DNA of 64,000 bases from Paenibacillus sp. V4I7 (lineage in GTDB: Bacteria > Bacillota > Bacilli > Paenibacillales > NBRC-103111): contig NZ_JAUSZD010000002.1 in the NCBI RefSeq assembly GCF_030817275.1, forward strand, positions 1,860,001-1,924,000, written 5' to 3'. The notes under the pieces are model-generated. The model worked only from the letters and a program-made list of their open reading frames with translations, was not told where the DNA came from and ran no database searches. A program made the position numbers and the translations under genes. Positions within the stretch are counted from its first letter, which is position 1; each line of letters starts with the position of its first letter. This document shows, one piece after another, positions 17,699-25,701 of this stretch.

Positions 17699-18700
17699 AT
17701 GGAGCCAACATTTGCACAAGAGCATCCTTTCCTTCGTGAGTTGGCAGGAAATAGGCGATTATTCTCGAATAAGTGGTTTAGAAGGGAGTGGAACCTTATC
17801 GAGGTAAAGAAGCGAAAGTCCTTATCCATTCTGACGATTGTGGGTAAAGTACTATTGACCCTCGTTTTCATTGTTGTGATTACCGTGCTATTATCAATTG
17901 CAGCCGCGGTTGTAGCGATTCTGAGGCATCCTGCTCTTGATATTAGTATGGCAGGAGTTGCTGGGGATCCATTCTTTATAAAGGCAGCTTTATGGGCGCA
18001 AATTATCGGTTTTATTAGCGGGGTTGTTCTTTCGTATGCCATTTTCGAAAGACGTAAAGGTTGGGCACTTGGACTTCACTCTCACTTGCTTGGCAGAAGA
18101 TTCGGAGAAGGCTTCGCTGCAGGCGCTTTACTTATTACGATCAGCAGTGCAGGGATTTGGCTGCTGGGTGGGATTAAAATCGTGTCGTTTCAATGGACTG
18201 GAACGCTCGGGTTCGAACTGGCGTGGGGTTTTTTACTTTTCGTAGGGGTTGCTGTTAATGAAGAGTTATTCGCACGCGGCTATTTACAAGGGCTGGTGAA
18301 GGAACGGTTTGGCGCCATTTCTGGTATAACGGTTTCAACAGTTGTATTTGCCTTTTTGCATACATTTAATCCTGGTATGTGGAGTTCGCCGCTTCCAATC
18401 CTAAATTTACTGCTTGCAGGTTTATTGTTCGCCATAAGTCGAGAGTACTCGGGCGGTTTGTGGATGCCGATAGGAATGCACTTGTCTTGGAATTTTTTTC
18501 AGGGCTGTATCCTCGGATTTGAAGTATCTGGTACACCGATGTCGTCGCTTATTAAGACCGAGATACAGGGAGCTTCACTTATTTCAGGAGGGGATTTTGG
18601 AGCTGAAGGCAGCTTGGTCACCACCTTAATCCTTATACTTGGAATTGTTTTGATATCTACATACTATCAAAGACGTGCTAGGCAAATGCAAATGAATTAA
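17699..18700 (+). CDS. CPBP-family intramembrane metalloprotease
   Basis: A 333-residue membrane protein with about eight hydrophobic segments. The Abi/CAAX protease motifs are present: EELFARG near residue 188 (glutamate pair plus Arg), FAFLHTFNPG, and GMHLSWNFFQG with the HxxxN pair. Members cleave prenylated or peptide substrates or give bacteriocin immunity; the substrate here is unknown. No good Shine-Dalgarno site lies before the ATG, so the true start is uncertain. It is divergent from the histidine kinase, with only 42 bp between starts. Confidence 0.82.
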   Translation: MEPTFAQEHPFLRELAGNRRLFSNKWFRREWNLIEVKKRKSLSILTIVGKVLLTLVFIVVITVLLSIAAAVVAILRHPALDISMAGVAGDPFFIKAALWAQIIGFISGVVLSYAIFERRKGWALGLHSHLLGRRFGEGFAAGALLITISSAGIWLLGGIKIVSFQWTGTLGFELAWGFLLFVGVAVNEELFARGYLQGLVKERFGAISGITVSTVVFAFLHTFNPGMWSSPLPILNLLLAGLLFAISREYSGGLWMPIGMHLSWNFFQGCILGFEVSGTPMSSLIKTEIQGASLISGGDFGAEGSLVTTLILILGIVLISTYYQRRARQMQMN

Positions 18701-18732
18701 GTAATGCTTAAGAAAACAAGAACGTTATGCTT

Positions 18733-18775
18733 ATGCTTAAGAAGTGAGAATTGCTAATGTAAAACACTAAGGAGG
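18733..18775 (+). repeat. Shine-Dalgarno-linked repeat before the aldose epimerase gene
   Basis: This 43-bp unit starts ATGCTTAAGAAG and ends AAAACACTAAGGAGG. It has the same length as, and aligns base for base with, the units before yqhY (54834) and accC (53308). The hairpin core (GAATT...AAAAC) is degraded here, while the ends are conserved. A truncated copy (ATGCTTAAGAAAACAAGAAC) precedes it from about 18703, showing the tandem tendency seen at accC and folD. The final AAGGAGG is the gene's ribosome-binding site. Confidence 0.65.
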
Positions 18776-18782
18776 ATTCATT

Positions 18783-19766
18783 ATGAGTCAGTACGAGATT
18801 ATCAACAGCGAGTGGGACGGGGAGTCGACCCTTCGCCTAGTCGACCATCATGCCCACGCCGAGGCCGAAATCATCCCGGCCGTCGGATTGCAATTGTTCC
18901 GCTTCGATGTGCGGAACCATGCCTACATCGCGAAGCCAGGCAGCTTGGCTGAGCTTCGCGTCAAGTCTTCTCGCTACGGCGTGCCCATTCTGTTCCCGCC
19001 GGGGCGCGTCAAGCTTGCGGCCTTCTCCTTTGAAGGCCGCGAGTATAGTCTCCCCGCGAATCGGGAGCCGGACCACGCCCACGGTGAGCTGCGTGAGCGG
19101 CCGTGGAAGGTGATTGCCAGCGGCGCGGATGCCGCTGGCGGGGCTTATGTCTCCGCGGAGTTCGACTTCGCGGAGCATCCGGACATGCTGGCGTATTTTC
19201 CACACGCCGCATGCTTTCGCTTCACGTACCGTCTGAAGGACGGTACGCTGTCGCTCAGCGGTGAAATCGCCAACCATAGCGGCCAAACGATGCCGCTATC
19301 TCTTGGCTTTCACCCGTACTTCGCGTTCGCGAAGGGCGAAGCCAGCCGCGTGCGGGTCGTGATCCCCGCGGCAGCGGAGTGGCCGCTCAGCGCGGATGGC
19401 TACGCGGCGGCGGAGCCATCCGCGCCTTCGCCGCTCACTGCGGCGCTGCAGGAAGGCACGCTCGTCACGGAGCTGCCGAATTATCCAGGCGGCTCGCAGA
19501 TGCTCAGCATCGAACCGGGCCCGCAAACCTGCGAGCTTCAGTATGAAGCTCGGGGGACCAAGCTCGTGTACGACATGGGAGACAAGTTTCCCATTCATGT
19601 GTTATTCACAGCGCCGTGGGCGGAAGCTGTTTCGCTTGAACCTTATACAAGCATCATGAACGTGTTCAACGAAACTTTTTCACCAGAAATTTCAGGTGCT
19701 CAAGGATTAGCTGCGGGAGAATCATTCAAATTCAATTGGTCAATTCATATTGAACCCTTGCAGTAA
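18783..19766 (+). CDS. Aldose 1-epimerase-like protein
   Basis: A 327-residue protein of the galactose mutarotase superfamily. Sugar-ring-binding motifs are visible: NREPDHAHGELRERPW (His and Arg) and LGFHPYFAF (His). Family members interconvert alpha and beta anomers of hexoses or bind sugar phosphates. The gene body to about 19540 is clearly richer in GC than its surroundings. It has an excellent AAGGAGG site inside a repeat element, and a bidirectional terminator follows. The exact sugar is unknown. Confidence 0.85.
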   Translation: MSQYEIINSEWDGESTLRLVDHHAHAEAEIIPAVGLQLFRFDVRNHAYIAKPGSLAELRVKSSRYGVPILFPPGRVKLAAFSFEGREYSLPANREPDHAHGELRERPWKVIASGADAAGGAYVSAEFDFAEHPDMLAYFPHAACFRFTYRLKDGTLSLSGEIANHSGQTMPLSLGFHPYFAFAKGEASRVRVVIPAAAEWPLSADGYAAAEPSAPSPLTAALQEGTLVTELPNYPGGSQMLSIEPGPQTCELQYEARGTKLVYDMGDKFPIHVLFTAPWAEAVSLEPYTSIMNVFNETFSPEISGAQGLAAGESFKFNWSIHIEPLQ

Positions 19767-19773
19767 CACTCAA

Positions 19774-19821
19774 AAAAGAGTCAAGTATGAAGGCACATCA
19801 ACCTTCATACTTGACTCTTTT
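19774..19821. terminator. Bidirectional terminator
   Basis: A perfect 20-bp stem (AAAAGAGTCAAGTATGAAGG and its complement) with an 8-base loop. It separates the convergent epimerase and ymaF genes. Confidence 0.92.
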
Positions 19822-19842
19822 AATTTTCCATATCATGATGGC

Positions 19843-20226
19843 TCACCAAGGCTCATAGCTCATACCAACAGACGAATAACCGGCGTAACTGTGCCGGTGC
19901 AGCTCCTGAATAAGGCCTTCAATTTGCTTAGATTTGAGCAGTGCACCCCCTCGCGAGGTGTTGTAAGCGTTCAGCTCAACAGTGCCATCAAGTAAATGAA
20001 AGTGAGTTCCATCCTGGAGTGCAATCGCAGGTCCTGTCGTACCGTAGTAGGCATGGTAATGGCCAAACCGGATGCCGGATATGCCTTGGTATTGATGGAC
20101 GTGATTGTCGTAAGCAGTGCCGTTTACATTAAAGGTATATAGACGCAATAAATGATGATGGTTTAATTCATTTGATGTGATTGTTTCAAAAAAATGAACG
20201 TGAGCAGGTGGGATACGTGGGTGCAT
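19843..20226 (-). CDS. ymaF: YmaF-family protein
   Basis: A 127-residue, histidine-rich protein of the YmaF family. Repeated His-containing segments (PAHVHFFET, NHVHQY, FGHYHAYYG, GTHFHLLDG, LHRHSYAGY) suggest a beta-rich fold that could bind metal, but no function has been shown for the family. The ribosome-binding site GAGGGGG lies inside the 3' arm of a terminator hairpin that follows the upstream sulfatase gene, so translation may depend on how far that hairpin opens. Confidence 0.85.
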   Translation of the reverse strand: MHPRIPPAHVHFFETITSNELNHHHLLRLYTFNVNGTAYDNHVHQYQGISGIRFGHYHAYYGTTGPAIALQDGTHFHLLDGTVELNAYNTSRGGALLKSKQIEGLIQELHRHSYAGYSSVGMSYEPW

Positions 20227-20227
20227 G

Positions 20228-20274
20228 AAAAACCCCCTCGGCTACAGGATATGCTTCATCCTATTCGAGGGGGG
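20228..20274 (-). terminator. Terminator overlapping the ymaF ribosome-binding site
   Basis: On the minus strand CCCCCTCG and CGAGGGGG form the outer stem, AGGAT and ATCCT an inner one, followed by GTTTTTC and then directly the ymaF ATG. The 3' arm contains the purine-rich Shine-Dalgarno sequence. It terminates the sulfatase gene 20287-22374. Confidence 0.85.
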
Positions 20275-20286
20275 CTAGGGTCATGA

Positions 20287-22374
20287 CTAGGGGAGTGGAT
20301 AAAGGTTAGATTGGCCGATCTTCATCTTTTTATCATCATGAATACGCACTTCGACTTGATGAGATTTTCCGGTCTCTAATGGTGGGTTCTCCGATAGATC
20401 AACATAAAGCGTATCGTCACCATCAAAATTGGATTTAAACGCTACGCCATCAATATAAACATTGCAGGAAGAATAAAAAGGCTTACCAACAACCTGAAGT
20501 TTGTTTTCACTTTGATTCACTTTTGTTATAACGGGATCGCCGTACCCCAAAGTATATCCAGGTTGTACAATCGAGTTTTTAATGCCCTTGGCTTCGTACC
20601 CATAACGGCCTCCGAATAAGTTGTCGTATTGAAGCTTCATATAGCCAGAGAGATCACTTTCTTTGATTTGATACTTGTCCCACATCTCATTTGGCGGAAT
20701 GACCGGAATTTTTTGTGACAATTCGTAGAGATAGTCTGTGTAGTAACTGCCCTGAACACCAGCCATTTGAAGAACCTTAGGGCCTAGAAAGGAAGGACTC
20801 ATTTTTAGATCCATTTTTTCTTGAACTGCAGGCAGGAAATTGTTCCAAATCAAGAAAGGCGTGTAATGAGTCTTCGTATACAAATCTGGATCATCAGGAA
20901 GGACATATTTAGCATCACGGTAAACCTTATAATTTTCCTCGAAAAAAGGTAAATGATCCCCGAAAAAGAGAAGGATCGTCGGCTCTGATTTTTTTGAGTA
21001 ATAGTCCACTAGAGACTGAAGCGCTTTGTCAGTACCCGAGATACCCTGGGCGTATGTCTCCAAAATACTTTTGGATTCAGGTGTAATATCTCCTTTAACC
21101 TCAATCGTGTTTTTGATAAATTTCCCTGGTTTGAAGGGATGATGATTCTCCATCGTGTTCGCAAAAATGAAATCAGGCCCTTGGCTTTTCTCCGTTTCCT
21201 CAATAATCTTCTTTACAACAGCTCGGTCCGCATAGTTCGGGCCTTCAAAATCATTTGGAAAAAACTCACTAGCTATGAAACGAGAAAACCCAAAATGCTT
21301 ATACACCTTTCTGCTATCGAAGAAATAGCTGAAGAACGGGTTAATTGAGGTGGCGGTATAACCCTGCCTCGTTGTTATACTGGCTAAAGAGTCGACGCCA
21401 TGATTCATGTACTGGATGTAAGGTAATATTTTATCCGGTGATTTCCCAAAGAATCGCATGGAATTACCCGATAAGACTTCAAATTCCACATTTGCAGTGC
21501 TGCCTCCGAATTGTGGAGATAACATCCAACCGCTGGTGAATGTTTTTTGCAGCTGATGCAAATTGGGTATAGGATCTCGACTAAATGTGATATTTTTCAT
21601 GATTGTAGGATCCCAAAAAGCTTCTCCAAGTACCACAATGATGTTTGGCTTTTTGTCACTTGCTGGTTTTTTCTCAGGAATCTGCTCCATTATGGATGTG
21701 ATTGCTTTTTTACTGTATCCTTCTGGTTTAGCGACCTTCAGAAAACCTAACATTTGTACAGAGGAATACAAGTATCCATTCTCGTCGTAGGTGATTGTTT
21801 GATCCCATGGCACCGTGTAAATGCCATATAATTTCATGAAAGGAATAGGCTTGTCCGAATAAAGACTAGTCGCCATGATGATGGCAATAACGGCATAAAT
21901 ACTACGTTCAATCCAAGTGAATTGGATACGTCGATGCAGGAAAACCAAATGAAATAATAAAGCAATTATCACGAGGGAGATCACAACTGTGCCCAATATT
22001 CTAACATTAAGATACCCTTGCAAAAATGCCTTGTACGCAACGATTTGATTTTTAAATACGAGGTCCCATGGATAATAAGGGGCTCCAATGGCTTTTAATT
22101 TACTGCCGCTAATTGCTCCTAGAGGAAGCAAAATTGCACAAAGCATCCAAAAGGATAACCGGCTTCGACCCGTTAATGCAATAAGGAACAAATACATCGT
22201 ACCAACAACAAAGTAGGCAAGAACCATGGTAAGTGGGTGAGACATGACCCATTTATGAAGTTCTTCATAGGAGCCTCTTTCCAAGTATTCAACCATGCCC
22301 ATCAGTAGAAAAGGTAATACAATAATCAAAATGCGAGAGGCTACATGCTTAAGTGTTTGAAGTAAATTAGTCAT
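20287..22374 (-). CDS. LTA-synthase-like membrane sulfatase (paralogue 2)
   Basis: A 695-residue paralogue of the protein at 12376-14487, with the same plan: five N-terminal membrane segments, then an extracellular sulfatase fold. Motifs are VVLGEAFWDPT (metal Glu), FGGSTANVEFEVLSG (catalytic Thr) and FFGDHLPFF. A C-terminal beta-rich tail of about 80 residues follows (ITKVNQSENKLQVVG onward). Segments such as SFLGPKVL and QKIPVIPPNE are shared with paralogue 1. AGGAGTTC lies before the ATG. It probably acts on glycerol-phosphate polymers or lipid head groups in the envelope; the product is not known. Confidence 0.88.
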   Translation of the reverse strand: MTNLLQTLKHVASRILIIVLPFLLMGMVEYLERGSYEELHKWVMSHPLTMVLAYFVVGTMYLFLIALTGRSRLSFWMLCAILLPLGAISGSKLKAIGAPYYPWDLVFKNQIVAYKAFLQGYLNVRILGTVVISLVIIALLFHLVFLHRRIQFTWIERSIYAVIAIIMATSLYSDKPIPFMKLYGIYTVPWDQTITYDENGYLYSSVQMLGFLKVAKPEGYSKKAITSIMEQIPEKKPASDKKPNIIVVLGEAFWDPTIMKNITFSRDPIPNLHQLQKTFTSGWMLSPQFGGSTANVEFEVLSGNSMRFFGKSPDKILPYIQYMNHGVDSLASITTRQGYTATSINPFFSYFFDSRKVYKHFGFSRFIASEFFPNDFEGPNYADRAVVKKIIEETEKSQGPDFIFANTMENHHPFKPGKFIKNTIEVKGDITPESKSILETYAQGISGTDKALQSLVDYYSKKSEPTILLFFGDHLPFFEENYKVYRDAKYVLPDDPDLYTKTHYTPFLIWNNFLPAVQEKMDLKMSPSFLGPKVLQMAGVQGSYYTDYLYELSQKIPVIPPNEMWDKYQIKESDLSGYMKLQYDNLFGGRYGYEAKGIKNSIVQPGYTLGYGDPVITKVNQSENKLQVVGKPFYSSCNVYIDGVAFKSNFDGDDTLYVDLSENPPLETGKSHQVEVRIHDDKKMKIGQSNLYPLP

Positions 22375-22452
22375 TCGTTGAACTCCTGTTCTAATTGAGC
22401 CAGTTACATTCGTCCATTATCTTATATTTTCGAAAAAGATGAAAGATAACCC

Positions 22453-22481
22453 TTGACAGACCTAACTATAATATTTATCAT
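22453..22481 (+). promoter_or_regulatory. Sigma-A promoter of the exporter gene
   Basis: TTGACA at 22453-22458 is followed after 17 bp by TATCAT at 22476-22481. The -10 box lies inside the inverted repeats described in the next entry. Confidence 0.7.
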
Positions 22482-22526
22482 TACAGTTAATTGTTATTAA
22501 AAATATTACAGTTAGTTGATTGTAAT
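22463..22526 (+). promoter_or_regulatory. Candidate repressor operators (ATTACAGTTA repeats)
   Basis: TAACTATAAT (22463-22472) and ATTACAGTTA (22480-22489) form an inverted repeat across the -10 box. ATTACAGTTA recurs at 22505, and ATTACA (22505-22510) pairs with TGTAAT (22521-22526). The half-site spacing fits a dimeric TetR- or MarR-type regulator, but no such gene is next to it. Confidence 0.5.
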
Positions 22527-22598
22527 TGTTTTTTTCAGTCAATATAAGAAACCCTTATAATAAGATGGCTGGAGACATAGAAAATGGAGGTGGAAACC

Positions 22599-23990
22599 AT
22601 GCAGCATGTTGCTACAGCAACAGACATGACACAAGAAAAGGTTATAGATGCCAAGAAGGCTGTGCCATGGATTATTTTTCTTATTTTTTTCGCGGTGTTG
22701 AACGAAACCGTTTTTAACGTTTCCACGCCAGCGATCGCCAAGCAATACGCGATTACCCCGACAGGTGTGAGTTGGGTACTCACCACATTTATTATTTTCT
22801 TTGGGATAGGCTCGGTTATTTATGGCCGGTTATCCGATATTTTTAGCTTGAAAAAGCTAATTGTTGCAGGAATCGTCATCTATAGTGTAGGTTCCGCTCT
22901 GGGCTTTCTTCTTCAAGCTTGGTATCCAGCCGTCATTTTTGCCCGCGCGGTTCAGGGTGCAGGCGCATCGGCTATTCCGGCATTAATCATGGTCGTGGTT
23001 GCTCGATACTTTTCTCCTACGGATCGTGGGAAAATATTCGGAATTTTAACATCTACCGTATCATTTGCTATTGCAGTAGGCCCTGTTATTGGCGGATTTG
23101 TCTCATCAACCTTGCATTGGACTTATCTATTTATCATTCCACTATTTACACTGATTTCAATTCCTTTCTTCAGACAGATATTACCTGAGGAGAAGCGAAA
23201 AGAAGGAAGTGTCGACATTCTTGGTGCGGTCCTCGTTGCCTTTTCCGTTGCGGGTATCACGGTATATTTGTCATTCCCTCATTGGTACTACTTGGCCGCG
23301 AGTGTGGTTTTATTCATTTGGTTTGTTACACATATTCGCCGAGCTAAAGAGCCTTTCATAGAGCCTGCCTTGTTCCGTAACAAACTGCTTCGTGGCGGTT
23401 TGATCGTTGGCTTTCTCATTTTCTGTACAGTGATGGGCATTATGTTTGTTATTCCATTGATGCTGGCGACAGTAAATGACTTGAGTACAAGTATGATCGG
23501 TCTCATTCTGTTCCCTGGTGCCATTTGCGCTGTTGTGTTTGGAACAATAGGCGGTAATTTAGCAGACAAGAAAGGAAATAACTTCGTTGTGTACATTGGA
23601 ATGGGGCTTCTATTTGTAAGTCTCGCGGCTATTGCCCTCACGATAGGTCATTCACCTTGGCTCATTTCAGCAGCACTGCTTCCTACTTATGTTGGTTTTT
23701 CCTTTATTCAGACTGCTTTAGCTAATCGTGTTTCCTTGACGTTGGAGGTGCATGAGACGGGGGTAGGGATGGGATTGTTCAACCTCATTACGTTTATCTC
23801 AGGCGCGGTAGGAACGGCACTTGTTGCCAAACTGTTAGATGGCGGCATGATGGAGTTTTACAAGAATCCGATTTTGAATACAATGAAAGCTGTGCCGTAC
23901 AGCAATCTTCTCCTTATATTTGCTGCTGTAGTGATTATAAGTGCACTGTTCTATAAGCAAATATTTGGGAAAAAGCTATACACAGCTTAA
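22599..23990 (+). CDS. MFS multidrug/tetracycline-type exporter (DHA2, 14 TM)
   Basis: A 463-residue transporter with about 14 membrane segments. Motif A appears as GRLSDIFSLKKL, motif C as GPVIGGFVSS, and the segment QGAGASAIPALIMVVVARYF closely resembles Tet(L)/Tet(K). It should export drugs or monovalent cations in exchange for protons; tetracycline as substrate is possible but not proven. The GGAGGTGG site lies inside a slightly longer frame, so the downstream ATG (MQHVATA) is chosen. A promoter overlapping candidate operators suggests induction. Confidence 0.87.
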   Translation: MQHVATATDMTQEKVIDAKKAVPWIIFLIFFAVLNETVFNVSTPAIAKQYAITPTGVSWVLTTFIIFFGIGSVIYGRLSDIFSLKKLIVAGIVIYSVGSALGFLLQAWYPAVIFARAVQGAGASAIPALIMVVVARYFSPTDRGKIFGILTSTVSFAIAVGPVIGGFVSSTLHWTYLFIIPLFTLISIPFFRQILPEEKRKEGSVDILGAVLVAFSVAGITVYLSFPHWYYLAASVVLFIWFVTHIRRAKEPFIEPALFRNKLLRGGLIVGFLIFCTVMGIMFVIPLMLATVNDLSTSMIGLILFPGAICAVVFGTIGGNLADKKGNNFVVYIGMGLLFVSLAAIALTIGHSPWLISAALLPTYVGFSFIQTALANRVSLTLEVHETGVGMGLFNLITFISGAVGTALVAKLLDGGMMEFYKNPILNTMKAVPYSNLLLIFAAVVIISALFYKQIFGKKLYTA

Positions 23991-24007
23991 TCCCTTCGTG
24001 TTATCAA

Positions 24008-24052
24008 ACAAAAACCGACTACTTCTCAATAATGAGAGAGTCGGTTTTTGTT
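24008..24052. terminator. Bidirectional terminator
   Basis: A stem of about 19 bp (AAAAACCGACT and TTCTCA paired with their complements, minor mismatch) and an ATAA loop lies between the convergent exporter and dsbA-like genes. Confidence 0.88.
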
Positions 24053-24078
24053 TTGTTTTAAACGTCTTCTTCCGTTTG

Positions 24079-24702
24079 CTACTCACTAATTTGCTGCAGG
24101 GCTTGCAGGAAGGTGGCCGAAGGCTGAGCGCCAGTAAGTGCATATTTACGATTGATGACGAAAAAGGGAACCCCCGAAACGCCAGCTTGTCTGGCAAAAT
24201 CAAGATCAACTTCGACCTGCTCTAACCCTTCTTTTGCCCTTAAACGAGTGGAGGTTTGTTCCCGATCCATGCCGATTTTCTCAGCAAAATCAAGCAAAAC
24301 ATCCGCATTCCCAATATCTTTTCCATCTTCAAAGTAAGCTTTAAACAAATCGTCAACCAGATCTTTTTTATGATCTTCCGGTGCGATAGCGATGAGCTGA
24401 TGCGCCTTTAATGTATTAGGCATCTTCTCAACTTTGGAGAAATCGAAATGTAATCCCGATGCTTGACCAGCCTGTGTAACCTGCTGCACCATGCCGTTCA
24501 GCTTAGATTCATCCGCCTGGACCTTTTGGAGCATAGTAGCACGGAACGGTGAACCCTCCGTAGGTGTTGAAGGGTCGAGCTGGTAAGCACGATAGTGGAT
24601 TTCAACAGGCTCTGATGTAAAATTGGCTAACGCATCAGTTAAATTCTTTTTGCCGATACGGCACCATGGACAAACAATATCTTGAAATATTTCAATAATC
24701 AT
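24079..24702 (-). CDS. FrnE-type DsbA-family thiol oxidoreductase
   Basis: A 207-residue cytosolic thioredoxin-fold protein of the FrnE group. The active site CPWC is at residues 11-14, the helical insertion follows, and the conserved cis-Pro region is GVSGVPFFVI. It has no signal peptide, so it acts on cytoplasmic thiols, perhaps during polyketide modification or redox stress as in other FrnE proteins. AAAGGAG lies before the ATG. It is convergent with the exporter gene. Confidence 0.88.
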   Translation of the reverse strand: MIIEIFQDIVCPWCRIGKKNLTDALANFTSEPVEIHYRAYQLDPSTPTEGSPFRATMLQKVQADESKLNGMVQQVTQAGQASGLHFDFSKVEKMPNTLKAHQLIAIAPEDHKKDLVDDLFKAYFEDGKDIGNADVLLDFAEKIGMDREQTSTRLRAKEGLEQVEVDLDFARQAGVSGVPFFVINRKYALTGAQPSATFLQALQQISE

Positions 24703-24754
24703 AGATTAGACTCCTTTGATGAATAAATAGTTACTATATTTTTATTATAGCACA

Positions 24755-25576
24755 CTAATTCATTTGCCTGAAACGCTCGGGTGTGAGTCCGACATGCTTG
24801 CGAAAACTCGCGACAAAGTGACTTGTATCTCGGAAACCTACTTGCGCAGCCACATCCTTGACAGTCTGATTCTGCTGTTTCAATAGCATCTCTTTGGATT
24901 TGCGAAGACGCAGCATAATTAAATAGGAATAAGGGGATAGCCCGAAGGCATGCTGAAACAATGTATTCATGTGTCTAGGTGTAATCACTAGGATGCCAGC
25001 CATTTCTTCAAGTCCGATATCAGGGTTATCGTAGTGACTTTCAAGCCAATTCAATAATGGCTGTAGTTGGACCATCTGATTGCGAATAGAGGCGCGGTTA
25101 TTGATTTGTCCATGCTTTTTTAGCTGCATTAGAAAATGATATAAATCCGCAGAGGCTTCATACCCCGAGTATTCAAGAGCTGCATCCATATTAGCTAAAA
25201 TTCGTCCTATTTCCACTTGCAATGGACCTTCCTCATCCCACCGAAAAATAGCAGACTCCATCAAATCAAAAGAACGAAGAATGGCATCTGCACAAGTCCC
25301 TCCGAATGTGACATATTGCGTGCACCATTGTTCAGTCACAGCCCAATAAGAATGAGGTACATCTGGAAGCAACAATACCCCAGAACCTTTTGTTAAGCGG
25401 AATTTTTTCCCATCCATAGTGAATTCCCCTTCACCTGAATAAGTTTGCAGCCAATGGTAACTAGGAAACCCTTCAGGTCTTAATAACTTTTCTTGATCCT
25501 CATGGTGACCAATGCTTTCAATAAATAATGGAAACGGTTGCGCAGTTGAAGGCATTAACTCATATCTTTTATGCAT
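24755..25576 (-). CDS. AraC-family transcriptional regulator
   Basis: A 273-residue regulator. A cupin sensor domain (LTKGSGVLLLPDVPHSYW) is followed by a C-terminal double helix-turn-helix: LEEMAGILVITPRHMNTLF, then VKDVAAQVGFRDTSHFVASF and the GLTPERFR end. AGGACC precedes the ATG. It is divergent from the GH42 beta-galactosidase gene, with about 125 bp between them. It therefore probably activates that gene when a galactoside is present; the effector is inferred only from position. Confidence 0.88.
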   Translation of the reverse strand: MHKRYELMPSTAQPFPLFIESIGHHEDQEKLLRPEGFPSYHWLQTYSGEGEFTMDGKKFRLTKGSGVLLLPDVPHSYWAVTEQWCTQYVTFGGTCADAILRSFDLMESAIFRWDEEGPLQVEIGRILANMDAALEYSGYEASADLYHFLMQLKKHGQINNRASIRNQMVQLQPLLNWLESHYDNPDIGLEEMAGILVITPRHMNTLFQHAFGLSPYSYLIMLRLRKSKEMLLKQQNQTVKDVAAQVGFRDTSHFVASFRKHVGLTPERFRQMN

Positions 25577-25701
25577 TTTTCACGGTCCTGTTCCATTTTA
25601 TTATATAAGTGTGTAAGAATATTATATTTTAAGCCTGATAATAATCCAATACAATGTATTTATTCTTATACTAATAATCAAAATAAAAAGAGGTGCAGAA
25701 C

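Noticed and set aside
23941-24225. Plus-strand frame across the exporter end and the dsbA-like gene
   Set aside because: It runs through a strong bidirectional terminator and the antisense of a recognised CxxC protein.
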